NCBI RefSeq assembly: GCF_964021845.1
Contig: NZ_CAXHZC010000003.1
Span: forward strand, 186,001 to 250,000
Origin: Arcticibacterium sp964021845
GTDB lineage: Bacteria; Bacteroidota; Bacteroidia; Cytophagales; Spirosomataceae
Length of the DNA: 64,000 nucleotides
Reading direction: 5' to 3'
The position numbers and the translations under genes were made by a program. The notes beneath the pieces are model-generated. The model did no database searches, had not been told where the DNA came from, and saw only the letters and a program-made list of their open reading frames with translations. Below, piece by piece: positions 33,987 through 41,925 of the stretch. Numbering within the stretch: the stretch's first letter is position 1; each line of letters begins with the position of its first letter.

Positions 33987-34373
33987 ATGCAAGTAATCAA
34001 TACCATAGGTAGAAGAAAGACAGCAGTTGCAAGAGTATACATGCAGCCTGGTAAGGGTGATGTTGTTGTAAACGGTCGCGATTTGCAAACATATTTCCCA
34101 ACGGAAGTATTACAAATTATTTTAAATCAACCTTTCAACTTAGTTGAAGCTGATGGAAAATATGACCTTAAAGTAAATGTGAATGGTGGTGGAATTGCTG
34201 GTCAAGCAGAAGCTATCAGAATGGCTATTTCTCGTGCTTTAGTTGAAGCTGACGGGGAAAATAGACCTGCTCTTAAGAAAGAAGGATTCCTTACTCGTGA
34301 CTCTAGAATGGTTGAGCGTAAGAAATACGGACGTAGAAAAGCACGTAAGAGATTCCAATTCTCGAAACGTTAA
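33987..34373 (+). CDS. rpsI: 30S ribosomal protein S9
   Basis: 128 residues, starting 23 bases after rplM. The N-terminal GRRKTAVARVYMQPGKGD and the C-terminal DSRMVERKKYGRRKARKRFQFSKR are typical of S9; the final Lys-Arg reaches the P-site tRNA. It is cotranscribed with rplM as in most bacteria. Confidence 0.98.
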   Translation: MQVINTIGRRKTAVARVYMQPGKGDVVVNGRDLQTYFPTEVLQIILNQPFNLVEADGKYDLKVNVNGGGIAGQAEAIRMAISRALVEADGENRPALKKEGFLTRDSRMVERKKYGRRKARKRFQFSKR

Positions 34374-34382
34374 TAATATTGA

Positions 34383-34505
34383 AGATAGAATTCAGAGTAA
34401 ATATTTATTATGGATTCTGTCTTTCATAAAACACTTGTCCAGTCAGCACTTATCGTGTCCGATGTGTTGGGCTGCTTATTAATAACTCTTTAAAACAAAA
34501 AAGAA
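34383..34505 (+). promoter_or_regulatory. Structured spacer before rpsB
   Basis: The 132-base gap between rpsI and rpsB has a stem of 11 pairs, two of them G-T, between 34383-34393 and 34412-34422. Further on are short complementary pieces: AACAC (34430s) with GTGTT, and CAGC with GCTG around 34444-34474. This suggests a second fold just before the rpsB start. S2 of several bacteria binds its own leader; a similar role is possible here. Confidence 0.45.
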
Positions 34506-35462
34506 ATGGCACAGTTAACTTACAAAGAACTTTTAAACGCAGGTGTTCACTTCGGTCACCTTACGCGTAAGTGGGATCCACGTATGGCTCCATACATCTT
34601 CATGGAGAAGAATGGTATCCACATCATTGATTTGAACAAATCATTAGCGTCTCTTGGCCATGCTCAAGATTTCGTTAAAGGTATTGCTCGCTCTGGAAGA
34701 AAAATAATGTTTGTGGCCACTAAAAAGCAGGCACAAGAAATTGTTTCTGAAGAAGCAAAAAGACTTAAAATGCCTTTCGTTACAGAAAGATGGTTAGGTG
34801 GTATGCTTACCAACTTTCCTACTATCCGTAAGTCGTTAAAGAAAATGCAGAACATCGAAAAAATGCTTTCTGATGAGAAAACTGCAGCTAACTTAGCGAA
34901 GCGTGAAAGATTGATGTTAGACAGAGACAGAATCAAGTTGGAAAGATTACTTGGTGGTGTTACTGATATGTCAAGACTTCCTGCGGCACTTTTCGTTGTG
35001 GATATTAAGCGTGAGCACCTAGCTATCTCTGAAGCTAAGAGATTGGGTATACCGGTTATTGCAATGGTTGATACTAACTCTAACCCAGAATTAGTAGAGC
35101 ACGCAATTCCTGCAAATGATGATGCTTACAAATCTGTTTCTTTAATAACTCTTGCTATCGGTAAGGCTATTGAGGAAGGAATCATGGAGAGAAAGCAAGA
35201 TAAAGAAGCTGCTGAACTTCAAGAAGCTGAAGAAGCTAAAAAAGCTGCTGATGCTAAAAAAGAAGCTGCCGCTGAAAAGGCTGCTGCCCAAAAAGCTGTA
35301 GCTGATGCTAAAGCTGAAGAAGCCGCTCCTGCTGAAACAGCATCAACAGAAGAAGGTGAAGCAACTAAGAAAAAAAGAACTAGAACTAAGAAAGAAGTAA
35401 CGGCAGAAACTCCAGCCGAAACTCCTGCGGAGTCTCCTAAAGAAGAAGGTGACAAAGCTTAA
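34506..35462 (+). CDS. rpsB: 30S ribosomal protein S2 with long charged tail
   Basis: 318 residues. The first 230 are a normal S2 (LLNAGVHFGHLTRKWDPRMAPYIF, TERWLGGMLTNFPTIRKS, IPVIAMVDTNSNPELVEHAIPANDDA). About 85 more residues form a low-complexity tail rich in Ala, Glu and Lys, ending in KKKRTRTKKEVTAETPAETP and an acidic end. Such tails occur in many Bacteroidota S2 proteins and are probably disordered. S2 binds 16S rRNA late in assembly. A hairpin separates the gene from tsf, the usual partner. Confidence 0.97.
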   Translation: MAQLTYKELLNAGVHFGHLTRKWDPRMAPYIFMEKNGIHIIDLNKSLASLGHAQDFVKGIARSGRKIMFVATKKQAQEIVSEEAKRLKMPFVTERWLGGMLTNFPTIRKSLKKMQNIEKMLSDEKTAANLAKRERLMLDRDRIKLERLLGGVTDMSRLPAALFVVDIKREHLAISEAKRLGIPVIAMVDTNSNPELVEHAIPANDDAYKSVSLITLAIGKAIEEGIMERKQDKEAAELQEAEEAKKAADAKKEAAAEKAAAQKAVADAKAEEAAPAETASTEEGEATKKKRTRTKKEVTAETPAETPAESPKEEGDKA

Positions 35463-35487
35463 TTCTAAGAAAGAAAAATAAGTTTTC

Positions 35488-35518
35488 GAATAGCCCGAAG
35501 GAAACTTTCGGGCTATTC
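35488..35518 (+). terminator. Terminator or attenuator between rpsB and tsf
   Basis: GAATAGCCCGAA (35488-35499) pairs perfectly with TTCGGGCTATTC (35507-35518), and one more G-T pair is possible in the loop. Only four T residues follow (ACTTTT), so termination is probably partial, which would let tsf be expressed at a lower level than rpsB. Confidence 0.7.
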
Positions 35519-35553
35519 ACTTTTAAAAGTTTATAATTAAATATTTACAGAAA

Positions 35554-36387
35554 ATGAAAATAACAGCTGCAGATGTAAACAAACTTCGTCAGGCCACAGG
35601 TGCTGGTATGATGGATTGTAAAAAAGCCCTTGTGGAAGCAGAAGGAGATTTTGATAAAGCAGTAGAGTTCTTAAGAAAGGCAGGACAAAAAGTAGCTGCT
35701 AAAAGAGCTGATAACACGACTTCTGAAGGTGTAATATTAGTAGACGTTAGCGACAGCGGTAAATCTGCAAAGGTGTTGGCTTTTGCTTGTGAAACTGAGC
35801 CTGTGTCTAAAGTTGAAGACTTTTCTTCTCTTGGTAATGCTGTATTACAAGCTGGTGTAAAACACCATGCTAAAGATGCAAGCACTTTAGCTGAGCTAAA
35901 CCTAGAAGATGGTAGACAAGTAAGCGAAGCTATTACTGAGCTTATTGGTAAAATTGGTGAGAAAATAGTTGTTTCTGATTATAAGCACGTAGAAGGTGAA
36001 GCTGTAGTTGCATACATTCACTCTAATAACAAAGCTGCCGCTTTAGTGTCTTTTGAAAATGTTCAAGGAGCCGACGTAGAAACTTTAGGAAGAGATGTGG
36101 CTATGCAAATAGTTGCAATGAAGCCTGTTGGTCTTGACAAAGACGATGTAGATCCTACAATCGTTGAGAAAGAGATTGAGATTGGAAAAGACCAAGCTCG
36201 TCAAGAAGGTAAGCCTGAAGCAATGCTTGAAAAAATTGCTCTTGGTAAACTTAACAAGTTCTATAAGGAGAATACTTTATTGAATCAGGCTTTTGTTAAA
36301 GACCCTTCAATGAATATCGCTCAATTATTAGAAAAGAGTCAAAAAGGTTTAAAAATCTCTTCGTTTGTACACGTGGTAATTGGATAA
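35554..36387 (+). CDS. tsf: Elongation factor Ts
   Basis: 277 residues. The N-terminal UBA-like domain (VNKLRQATGAGMMDCKKALVEAEGDFDKAVEFLRKAGQ) and the core with VLAFACETEPVS are clear. It is the nucleotide exchange factor for EF-Tu. The family core motif for EF-Tu contact, TDFV in E. coli, reads EPVSKVEDF here, a common Bacteroidota variation. The gene ends in a good terminator. Confidence 0.97.
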   Translation: MKITAADVNKLRQATGAGMMDCKKALVEAEGDFDKAVEFLRKAGQKVAAKRADNTTSEGVILVDVSDSGKSAKVLAFACETEPVSKVEDFSSLGNAVLQAGVKHHAKDASTLAELNLEDGRQVSEAITELIGKIGEKIVVSDYKHVEGEAVVAYIHSNNKAAALVSFENVQGADVETLGRDVAMQIVAMKPVGLDKDDVDPTIVEKEIEIGKDQARQEGKPEAMLEKIALGKLNKFYKENTLLNQAFVKDPSMNIAQLLEKSQKGLKISSFVHVVIG

Positions 36388-36412
36388 CATCCTCTTTAAT
36401 AGTTTTTACAAG

Positions 36413-36444
36413 AAAGCCGTATCCTTTTGGGTGCGGCTTTTTTT
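36413..36444 (+). terminator. Terminator after tsf
   Basis: AAAGCCGTATCC (36413-36424) pairs with GGGTGCGGCTTT (36429-36440), 12 pairs including two G-T, loop TTTT, and is followed by more T residues. It ends the rplM-rpsI-rpsB-tsf run. Confidence 0.88.
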
Positions 36445-36447
36445 ATC

Positions 36448-36481
36448 AAAAAATCCAGTCAGGCAATGCCAAACTGGATTT
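36448..36481 (-). terminator. Terminator after htrA
   Basis: AAATCCAGT (36451-36459) and ACTGGATTT (36473-36481) form a perfect 9-base stem. On the minus strand it is followed by TTT and a further T-rich run. It faces the tsf terminator only 4 bases away, so the convergent units are closed back to back. Confidence 0.82.
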
Positions 36482-36506
36482 CTAAATTTACATTTTAAGA
36501 GAATTG

Positions 36507-38039
36507 TTACAGCGTTAATCCGTAGCAGAAGTTTCTTGAAACGCTCTTATAAACGCCGCAAATCAAGACACCATCTTCTTTGTTTTTAACCGCCTCTTCA
36601 ATAGCCGCGTCGAACTCTTTCTTAGAGTCTACCCTAACATTACCCACTCTTGTAATAATAAAGCCAGCACGAATATCGGTATCTCTAGCAATACTTCCTG
36701 CCTCAAAAACCTTCTCTACTTTAACACCGTTTCTCACGCCAATTTCTTCTTTTTCACTTGAAGATAAATCATCAATCTTGACTCCTAGTTTAGACAGAAC
36801 GCTTTTTGCAGCTTCCTTTTTTATGATTGACTTTCCTCCATCTCTATTTCTTAATGTAACCGTGTAGTCCTTCTCTTTTCCATCACGATTAACTGTTATC
36901 TTAACTTTATCTCCTGGGCGTTTAATACCTATTAACTCTCTAAACTTTGGCTCAGATTTAATTTCCTGACCATCAATTTTTAAAATTACGTCACCCGGCT
37001 CAATGCCCGCTACATTAGCGGCTCCATCTTCTGTAGTTTCTCTCACATAAATACCTTGAGATACCTTTACCTCAAACTCTTTTGCATTCTTGTTATCTAA
37101 CTCTACAGGAACAACACCTAAATAGCCCCTTTGTACATTACCAAATTTGATCAAATCGGTAGTTACCTTTTTAACTATTCCAGAAGGAACAGCAAAAGCA
37201 TAACCCGCATAAGCACCATTTGGCGAAGCAATAGCTGTATTAATACCAATTAACTCTCCACGCAGGTTTACCAGAGCTCCTCCACTATTTCCAGGGTTAA
37301 CAGCAGCATCTGTTTGAATAAAAGATTCTATAGGCGTATCTTCTTGCTGACCACTTCTTTGGAACCGCTCCTGATAACCTCTGGCCAAAATGCTAATGTC
37401 TCTACCAATAGCACTAATAATTCCTGCCGTCACTGTTGACTCTAAATTAAAAGGGTTACCTACAGCCAAAACCCACTCTCCTACTTTTACATTATCAGAA
37501 TTTGCAAAAGTTAAACTAGGTAAGTCTTTCTCTGTAATTTTAATAACAGCAATATCCGTAGATGGGTCAACGCCAACAACCTCTGCTGTATAGCTCTTCT
37601 TATTATAAGTAATAACCTCTAATTCATCTGCCCCATCTACCACGTGGTTATTGGTTGCTATGTATCCATCTTTTGAAATAATTACTCCGGAGCCAGACGA
37701 TTGCTGTTGCTGGCTTCTAGGTGCACCAAACATGTTATCATCAAAGCCAAAGAAGTCATCAAAAATAGACGGCATTCTCTGCTGTCTAACAGCCCTCGTG
37801 GCCGTAGCCTTAATATGCACCACAGCGGGTGCAGAAACGCCAGCAGCATATGTAAAATCGCCTGGAGCCGCTGCCGGCAAATTAGCAAAGTTGATTAGTT
37901 TGGAATTCGTATCTGCATCGGAAGAAACCGCCTCATTAATTATTACAGCCTTCTCCTCTAGCCCTGAGTATTTAAAAGCTACAACAGTAGCCACACTACT
38001 TGCCACAGCTATTAATACAATTTTTAAGTTATTTTTCAT
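36507..38039 (-). CDS. Periplasmic serine protease/chaperone DegP/HtrA
   Basis: 510 residues. An N-terminal membrane anchor or signal (KIVLIAVASSVATVVAFKY) is followed by a trypsin-like domain with triad His132 (TNNHVV), Asp162 (STDIAVIK) and Ser252 (VNPGNSGGAL). Two PDZ domains follow, at about 275-370 and 415-505. A glutamine-rich loop (RSQQQQSSGSG) leads into the first strand. It degrades or refolds damaged envelope proteins. It is transcribed alone from a TATTTTTG element and ends in a terminator. The hsp20 gene lies just upstream on the same strand. Confidence 0.93.
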   Translation of the reverse strand: MKNNLKIVLIAVASSVATVVAFKYSGLEEKAVIINEAVSSDADTNSKLINFANLPAAAPGDFTYAAGVSAPAVVHIKATATRAVRQQRMPSIFDDFFGFDDNMFGAPRSQQQQSSGSGVIISKDGYIATNNHVVDGADELEVITYNKKSYTAEVVGVDPSTDIAVIKITEKDLPSLTFANSDNVKVGEWVLAVGNPFNLESTVTAGIISAIGRDISILARGYQERFQRSGQQEDTPIESFIQTDAAVNPGNSGGALVNLRGELIGINTAIASPNGAYAGYAFAVPSGIVKKVTTDLIKFGNVQRGYLGVVPVELDNKNAKEFEVKVSQGIYVRETTEDGAANVAGIEPGDVILKIDGQEIKSEPKFRELIGIKRPGDKVKITVNRDGKEKDYTVTLRNRDGGKSIIKKEAAKSVLSKLGVKIDDLSSSEKEEIGVRNGVKVEKVFEAGSIARDTDIRAGFIITRVGNVRVDSKKEFDAAIEEAVKNKEDGVLICGVYKSVSRNFCYGLTL

Positions 38040-38075
38040 AAACGCTTAATCTGATATCGGTTTAATTAATTCATA

Positions 38076-38083
38076 CAAAAATA
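38076..38083 (-). promoter_or_regulatory. -7 element of htrA
   Basis: TATTTTTG on the minus strand, 36 bases before the htrA ATG. No TTG is found at the proper distance upstream, so an activator or another sigma factor could be involved. Confidence 0.5.
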
Positions 38084-38170
38084 TTTTTTTGTACCTAAGA
38101 AACGAAGGCTTGCCGATTTAAATTCAAAGACTCCACACAGTCTTAACATTATTTAACAGCCTTTTATCGC

Positions 38171-38202
38171 AAAAAGACGGCTCAGCATAAGCAAAGCCGT
38201 CT
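38171..38202 (-). terminator. Terminator after hsp20
   Basis: AGACGGCT (38175-38182) and AGCCGTCT (38195-38202) form a perfect 8-base stem. On the minus strand five T residues follow. It lies 18 bases after the hsp20 stop. Confidence 0.82.
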
Positions 38203-38219
38203 CAAAATACCTTCTTAAC

Positions 38220-38645
38220 TTATCCTACACTGATAAACCTCGGCTCTTTAGGCTTAGCTTCTTCCTTCTTCGGCAAAGTAAGACTCAAAATTCCATCTTC
38301 ATACGAAGCTTCAATTTTATCCACATCTACTGACTTTGGTAGATAAAAAAACCTTTCAAAAGATGAGAAGCTAAACTCTCTTCTCACATAGTTCTCTTTT
38401 GACTCTTCCTTTTTCACAGTCGATATTTTCAAATTCTTCCCATCCACATTGATCTTGAAGTCTTCTTTTTTAAATCCAGGTACTGCTAATTCTAATTTGA
38501 AAGCCTCGTCTGATTCCAATACATTCGCTGATGGAGTAGACTGTTTTAAACGGTTTTCATTAAAAATCTCACCCTCGCTAAAAAGTGTATTAAATAGTGA
38601 AGGATATGCACCTGCAGGTCTAAAAGATTTTACTAAAGTGTTCAT
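38220..38645 (-). CDS. Small heat-shock protein, Hsp20/alpha-crystallin family
   Basis: 141 residues. The alpha-crystallin domain runs from SDEAFKLELAVPGFKKEDFKI to the closing ASYEDGILSLTLPKKEE, with the GILxLxLPK box. Small heat-shock proteins hold unfolding proteins in large oligomers without ATP. The upstream region has no standard -7 element but carries two copies of the dyad GACAGTTTGTC, which points to stress-specific control. The gene ends in its own terminator. Confidence 0.94.
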   Translation of the reverse strand: MNTLVKSFRPAGAYPSLFNTLFSEGEIFNENRLKQSTPSANVLESDEAFKLELAVPGFKKEDFKINVDGKNLKISTVKKEESKENYVRREFSFSSFERFFYLPKSVDVDKIEASYEDGILSLTLPKKEEAKPKEPRFISVG

Positions 38646-38726
38646 AATTATTATTGTTGTTAAGTTTTAAATCATTTTTACAATTCGATTAATCCTCAAC
38701 AAGTCTTGTTCCAATCAAAAAAGAAA

Positions 38727-38779
38727 GACAGTTTGTCTCCTTTTCCTCAATAATGCAACTTAAAGCATGACAGTTTGTC
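38727..38779. promoter_or_regulatory. Paired dyads upstream of hsp20
   Basis: GACAGTTTGTC occurs at 38727-38737 and 38769-38779. Each is a GACA/TGTC dyad with a 3-base centre, extended by A-T pairs in the first copy (AGACA-GTT-TGTCT). The centres are 42 bases apart, four helical turns, and lie about 90-130 bases before the hsp20 ATG. They are not the CIRCE or HAIR elements. Confidence 0.6.
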
Positions 38780-38794
38780 TCTTTCTGCCTGGGC

Positions 38795-38827
38795 AAAAAA
38801 AATACCCCGTCATAAAATGACAGGGTA
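38795..38827 (-). terminator. Terminator after the haloperoxidase-like gene
   Basis: TACCC-C-GTCAT (38803-38813) pairs with ATGAC-A-GGGTA (38817-38827) with one mismatch and the loop AAA. On the minus strand it is followed by eight T residues. It lies 22 bases after the stop of the lipoprotein gene. Confidence 0.85.
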
Positions 38828-38848
38828 CACAAATATTTAAGAAGGATT

Positions 38849-40171
38849 TTACTTACGAGTTTTAATCTTATTCAATAAATGCTGCCCTATTCTGATACCA
38901 GCAGCCTGCCCTTCCTCGCAACCCGATCTATAATGAATTCCACCATACATTCTACTATACGAGCACGCTGTAGCAGCCTCTCTAAAAGAAGGGAAAGACT
39001 TCACACCATGACCATAAGGAAACTCTGTAGAATCAGTAAAAGCGTAATTATCTCCTAATAAACCTGTCAAAGTCTCCGCCGATGCTGCAGATATAGTACT
39101 ATGCCCACTCGTATATTCCGGAAAAGGAGGTGTTTGTAAATAAGGAACCCAATCAGAGTCAAACTCAGCATTAATTACAGTTTCTGGTCTAATCTTTTCG
39201 CTTCTATACTTTTCTTCCCAACTACAAATAAATGCTTCATGAAGAGCTGTAGAAACCATAAAATAAGCCTCCACAGATTCGATAGCAGATTTTTTTTGAT
39301 CTTTCAGGGCTGTTTTAGCTATTGCAAGCCAATGACCACCAGGAGTCATTTTCTTGTTAGCAAACATAACATGCCCCTGCACATTCATTACAAAAGCATT
39401 ATCATCCCAAAACCACGCCATACTTTCCTGCTCCTCTGTCCTATTTTTTGAGATATTATAAACTTCCATTAACTCCTCCCAAAAATGGCTCGACTTATCT
39501 AAACTATAAGGTGGGGGTGGGGGTGGGGTAAATTGATTGGCTGAATCTAAAACGAAAAGCCTGATAGTCATCCAATAAGGCTCCATAGCATCACCATATT
39601 GGGGTGGTGTTGGCACCCATAAGCCTGGCTCATTTTTTACCGTATATCTTAAACCTCTAGTTTGAGGATAATTATCTCCTTTAGAATATTCTTTTACATG
39701 CTCGCCAATAGCCTCCCCAAATTTCAAAGATCTATCATAAACGTCTGATGGTACACCCGCTTCCTGAAAGTCTTTATAAAGCTTCTCCTCAAAATCATTA
39801 TACTTATCTACAGTAAAAGTCTGACTTTTTGCTACTACCAATAAAGCTTTAATGCTTGCTAAAGGATAACAATACTCCTTTCCCTCTTCAGGTTTAGGAA
39901 CATTTTCAAAACCATTAAATTGACCCGACATACTTACAAACCTTTCGTCTGAGGGAACCATAGCCTCATAAGCTGCCAATGTAGAATAAGAATAAATTCT
40001 ACTTGCCACAGGCGGAGAAAAAATATCATGAATTATAACTTCGGTCAACTTATCAACCGCGTCGTGAAAATATTGTGGGTTATTAGTGACCTTACCATAT
40101 TCTTCTGGTGTTTTTCTTTCACATCCAACAAAAACAAAAGCTGCTATTAAAAGCAGTACTACTTTTTTCAT
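38849..40171 (-). CDS. Vanadium-dependent haloperoxidase / PAP2-like lipoprotein
   Basis: 440 residues. The lipobox VGC (Cys17) makes it a lipoprotein. The oxyanion (vanadate or phosphate) site is complete: Lys and Arg in KYRSEKIRPE (K-x6-RP), SGHS in PEYTSGHSTISAASAE and the R-x4-H pattern in SRMYGGIHYRSG. This is the vanadium chloroperoxidase branch of the PAP2 superfamily. Members either halogenate or act as acid phosphatases; the sequence alone does not decide. A run of six prolines (216-221) is notable. The gene stands between the beta-lactamase-like gene and hsp20. Confidence 0.85.
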   Translation of the reverse strand: MKKVVLLLIAAFVFVGCERKTPEEYGKVTNNPQYFHDAVDKLTEVIIHDIFSPPVASRIYSYSTLAAYEAMVPSDERFVSMSGQFNGFENVPKPEEGKEYCYPLASIKALLVVAKSQTFTVDKYNDFEEKLYKDFQEAGVPSDVYDRSLKFGEAIGEHVKEYSKGDNYPQTRGLRYTVKNEPGLWVPTPPQYGDAMEPYWMTIRLFVLDSANQFTPPPPPPYSLDKSSHFWEELMEVYNISKNRTEEQESMAWFWDDNAFVMNVQGHVMFANKKMTPGGHWLAIAKTALKDQKKSAIESVEAYFMVSTALHEAFICSWEEKYRSEKIRPETVINAEFDSDWVPYLQTPPFPEYTSGHSTISAASAETLTGLLGDNYAFTDSTEFPYGHGVKSFPSFREAATACSYSRMYGGIHYRSGCEEGQAAGIRIGQHLLNKIKTRK

Positions 40172-40213
40172 ATCCGATTAAAATCTTAATAATTCACTCA
40201 AAAATACAAATAC

Positions 40214-41404
40214 TTATTCGTCAAGAATATTCTCTTCTACACTAGTTTTCTTTTCACCATTATGCAAAATATCAATTACTTCTTTAATACGATAAACATC
40301 CCTATTATAACGATTGCTCAACAAAATAATAACGAAGTCTTCTCTCAAATCAAAAAACATAATGGTGTTATAACCTTTCCACCAACCTGTATGGTAAATA
40401 TAATCAGTTTGTTGCTTATCATTTACCCATAACCTAAAACCATAACCATAATTTCTTAAGCCTGGAAACTCAAAACTTCTTGGCGTATAAACTTCTCTTA
40501 AGGTTTCTTTCTTTAAAATGCTTTCAGATCTCAAAGCTTGGTACCATTTCAATAAATCTTTGGTTGTAGAAAAAACACCTTTATCCCCTCCAATATTATC
40601 ATATATATCAAAAGGAATCCTCCTTCTATTCTGATACCCAAAGGTTCTGTTGGTTGAATCTCTCAATTCTGAAGCAAAATAAGAATTAGACATTCCTAAA
40701 GGCACAAAAATCTCCTTCCTTAAATAATCTTTAAAGCTTAAGCCAGAAGCCTTCTCTACAATGGCAGCAAGAATAGCGAAGTTGGTATTATTATATGAGA
40801 AATAGTGGTCTGGTAAATTGAAAGCCTTTGGCGATGGGTTCGCTTTAACAAACCAATCCAATAGCATTTGATTATCAGGATAAAGTTTTTCCTTTCTCGC
40901 CTTTAAGTCAAACGTATACTCATAATATGGGAGACCAGACCTATGACTTAGCAAGCTTCGAAGCGTTACTCCTTCATAAGGAAAATCAGGATAATAATCT
41001 TTAACTGTTAAATCTAGACTTAGTTTTCCCTTTTCCACCAATTGCATAATGGCAACAGACGTAAATGTTTTCGACAAAGAGGCCAGCTGAAATGGGGTTT
41101 CATCTCCAATCAAAATAGAGTCCTCAAAATTTGCGAAGCCAATGGACGTATCACACAAAACAACACCACTTTGGGCTATCAAAATGCTTCCATTAAAACC
41201 CTTTTTAACCTTACTTTGAACAAAATCCTTCAGCAACACCTCTTTTTTGGAAGCCGATATTTCCTTTCTCAAAGAATCTATTTTCTGCTGCTTGAGCAAT
41301 TCAGAATCAATGGTACTTACTACTGTTTCTTCTCCAGACTTGGAGTTACAAGAATAAAAGAAGGTAGCACAAAACAGGATGGAATAAAAAAACCTTAAGA
41401 GCAT
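40214..41404 (-). CDS. Serine hydrolase lipoprotein, class C beta-lactamase-like
   Basis: 396 residues. The signal peptide ends in the lipobox FYSC (Cys19). The penicillin-binding fold motifs are visible: Ser109-x-x-Lys112 in LASLSKTF, YSYNNTN for the YxN motif and HTGWWKGYN for the KTG-like motif. Members are beta-lactamases, D-amino-acid peptidases or esterases. Its ATG shares one base with the mreD stop, so it appears to be the last gene of the mre operon. That favours a role in wall or envelope shaping over drug resistance, but this is inference. Confidence 0.85.
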   Translation of the reverse strand: MLLRFFYSILFCATFFYSCNSKSGEETVVSTIDSELLKQQKIDSLRKEISASKKEVLLKDFVQSKVKKGFNGSILIAQSGVVLCDTSIGFANFEDSILIGDETPFQLASLSKTFTSVAIMQLVEKGKLSLDLTVKDYYPDFPYEGVTLRSLLSHRSGLPYYEYTFDLKARKEKLYPDNQMLLDWFVKANPSPKAFNLPDHYFSYNNTNFAILAAIVEKASGLSFKDYLRKEIFVPLGMSNSYFASELRDSTNRTFGYQNRRRIPFDIYDNIGGDKGVFSTTKDLLKWYQALRSESILKKETLREVYTPRSFEFPGLRNYGYGFRLWVNDKQQTDYIYHTGWWKGYNTIMFFDLREDFVIILLSNRYNRDVYRIKEVIDILHNGEKKTSVEENILDE

Positions 41405-41925
41405 TATCTCTGTACAGACAAATTAGAAGTGAAAACACTGCTTAGATAAATAACCAAAACGGTAAAAACTGTACTAGAAAATATTTTCAGAAGCGTATGT
41501 AAAAACAAATGTGTGCCTCCTGCCTCAATGAAGAAAAGGGCAAGGTGGTGAATAAACACCAAAACAGTAATGTAAACGAGGTAACGCTGGTGACCAAGCT
41601 CCGGAAGCGTAACACTCAAGTCATTTTCAATTCCTTTGGCAGGGAAAAAGTACAGAAGTATGCCACGCCTTAAAAAACCAACTAAAGTACATGCAGCGGC
41701 ATGCACACCAGCCGTATTATAAAACACATCTACCGTCAAGCCAATAAAAAAGCTAATTAGAATTACCCAGAGGGTATCCATATCGCCCGGCAACCATAAA
41801 ATAGCTACGATGTATATAAAACAAAAAGCTACATCATAAAGCACAAGATTACGCACCAACAGAATTTGAAGAGCTAAGTAGAGTATAACAACTAAAGCGG
41901 CCTTTATTAAACTTTGACTATTCAT
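41404..41925 (-). CDS. mreD: Rod shape-determining protein MreD
   Basis: 173 residues with about five or six hydrophobic helices. Sequence conservation in MreD is weak, but the start (LIKAALVVILYLALQILLVRNLV), GLTVDVFYNTAGVHAAAC in the middle and the position right after mreC identify it. It links MreB filaments to the elongation machinery in the inner membrane. It overlaps mreC by 8 bases. Confidence 0.9.
   Translation of the reverse strand: MNSQSLIKAALVVILYLALQILLVRNLVLYDVAFCFIYIVAILWLPGDMDTLWVILISFFIGLTVDVFYNTAGVHAAACTLVGFLRRGILLYFFPAKGIENDLSVTLPELGHQRYLVYITVLVFIHHLALFFIEAGGTHLFLHTLLKIFSSTVFTVLVIYLSSVFTSNLSVQR

Noticed and set aside
34243..34482. Open frame overlapping the end of rpsI and the rpsB leader
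   Set aside because: Out of frame with rpsI, and its unique part is the structured spacer; no conserved features seen.
35215..35455. Reverse-strand Ser/Ala-rich open frame opposite the rpsB tail
   Set aside because: It mirrors the low-complexity Ala/Glu/Lys tail of S2 and is not a separate gene.
37651..38049. 132-codon open frame opposite htrA
   Set aside because: Antisense shadow of the protease N-terminus; its composition follows from the htrA codons.
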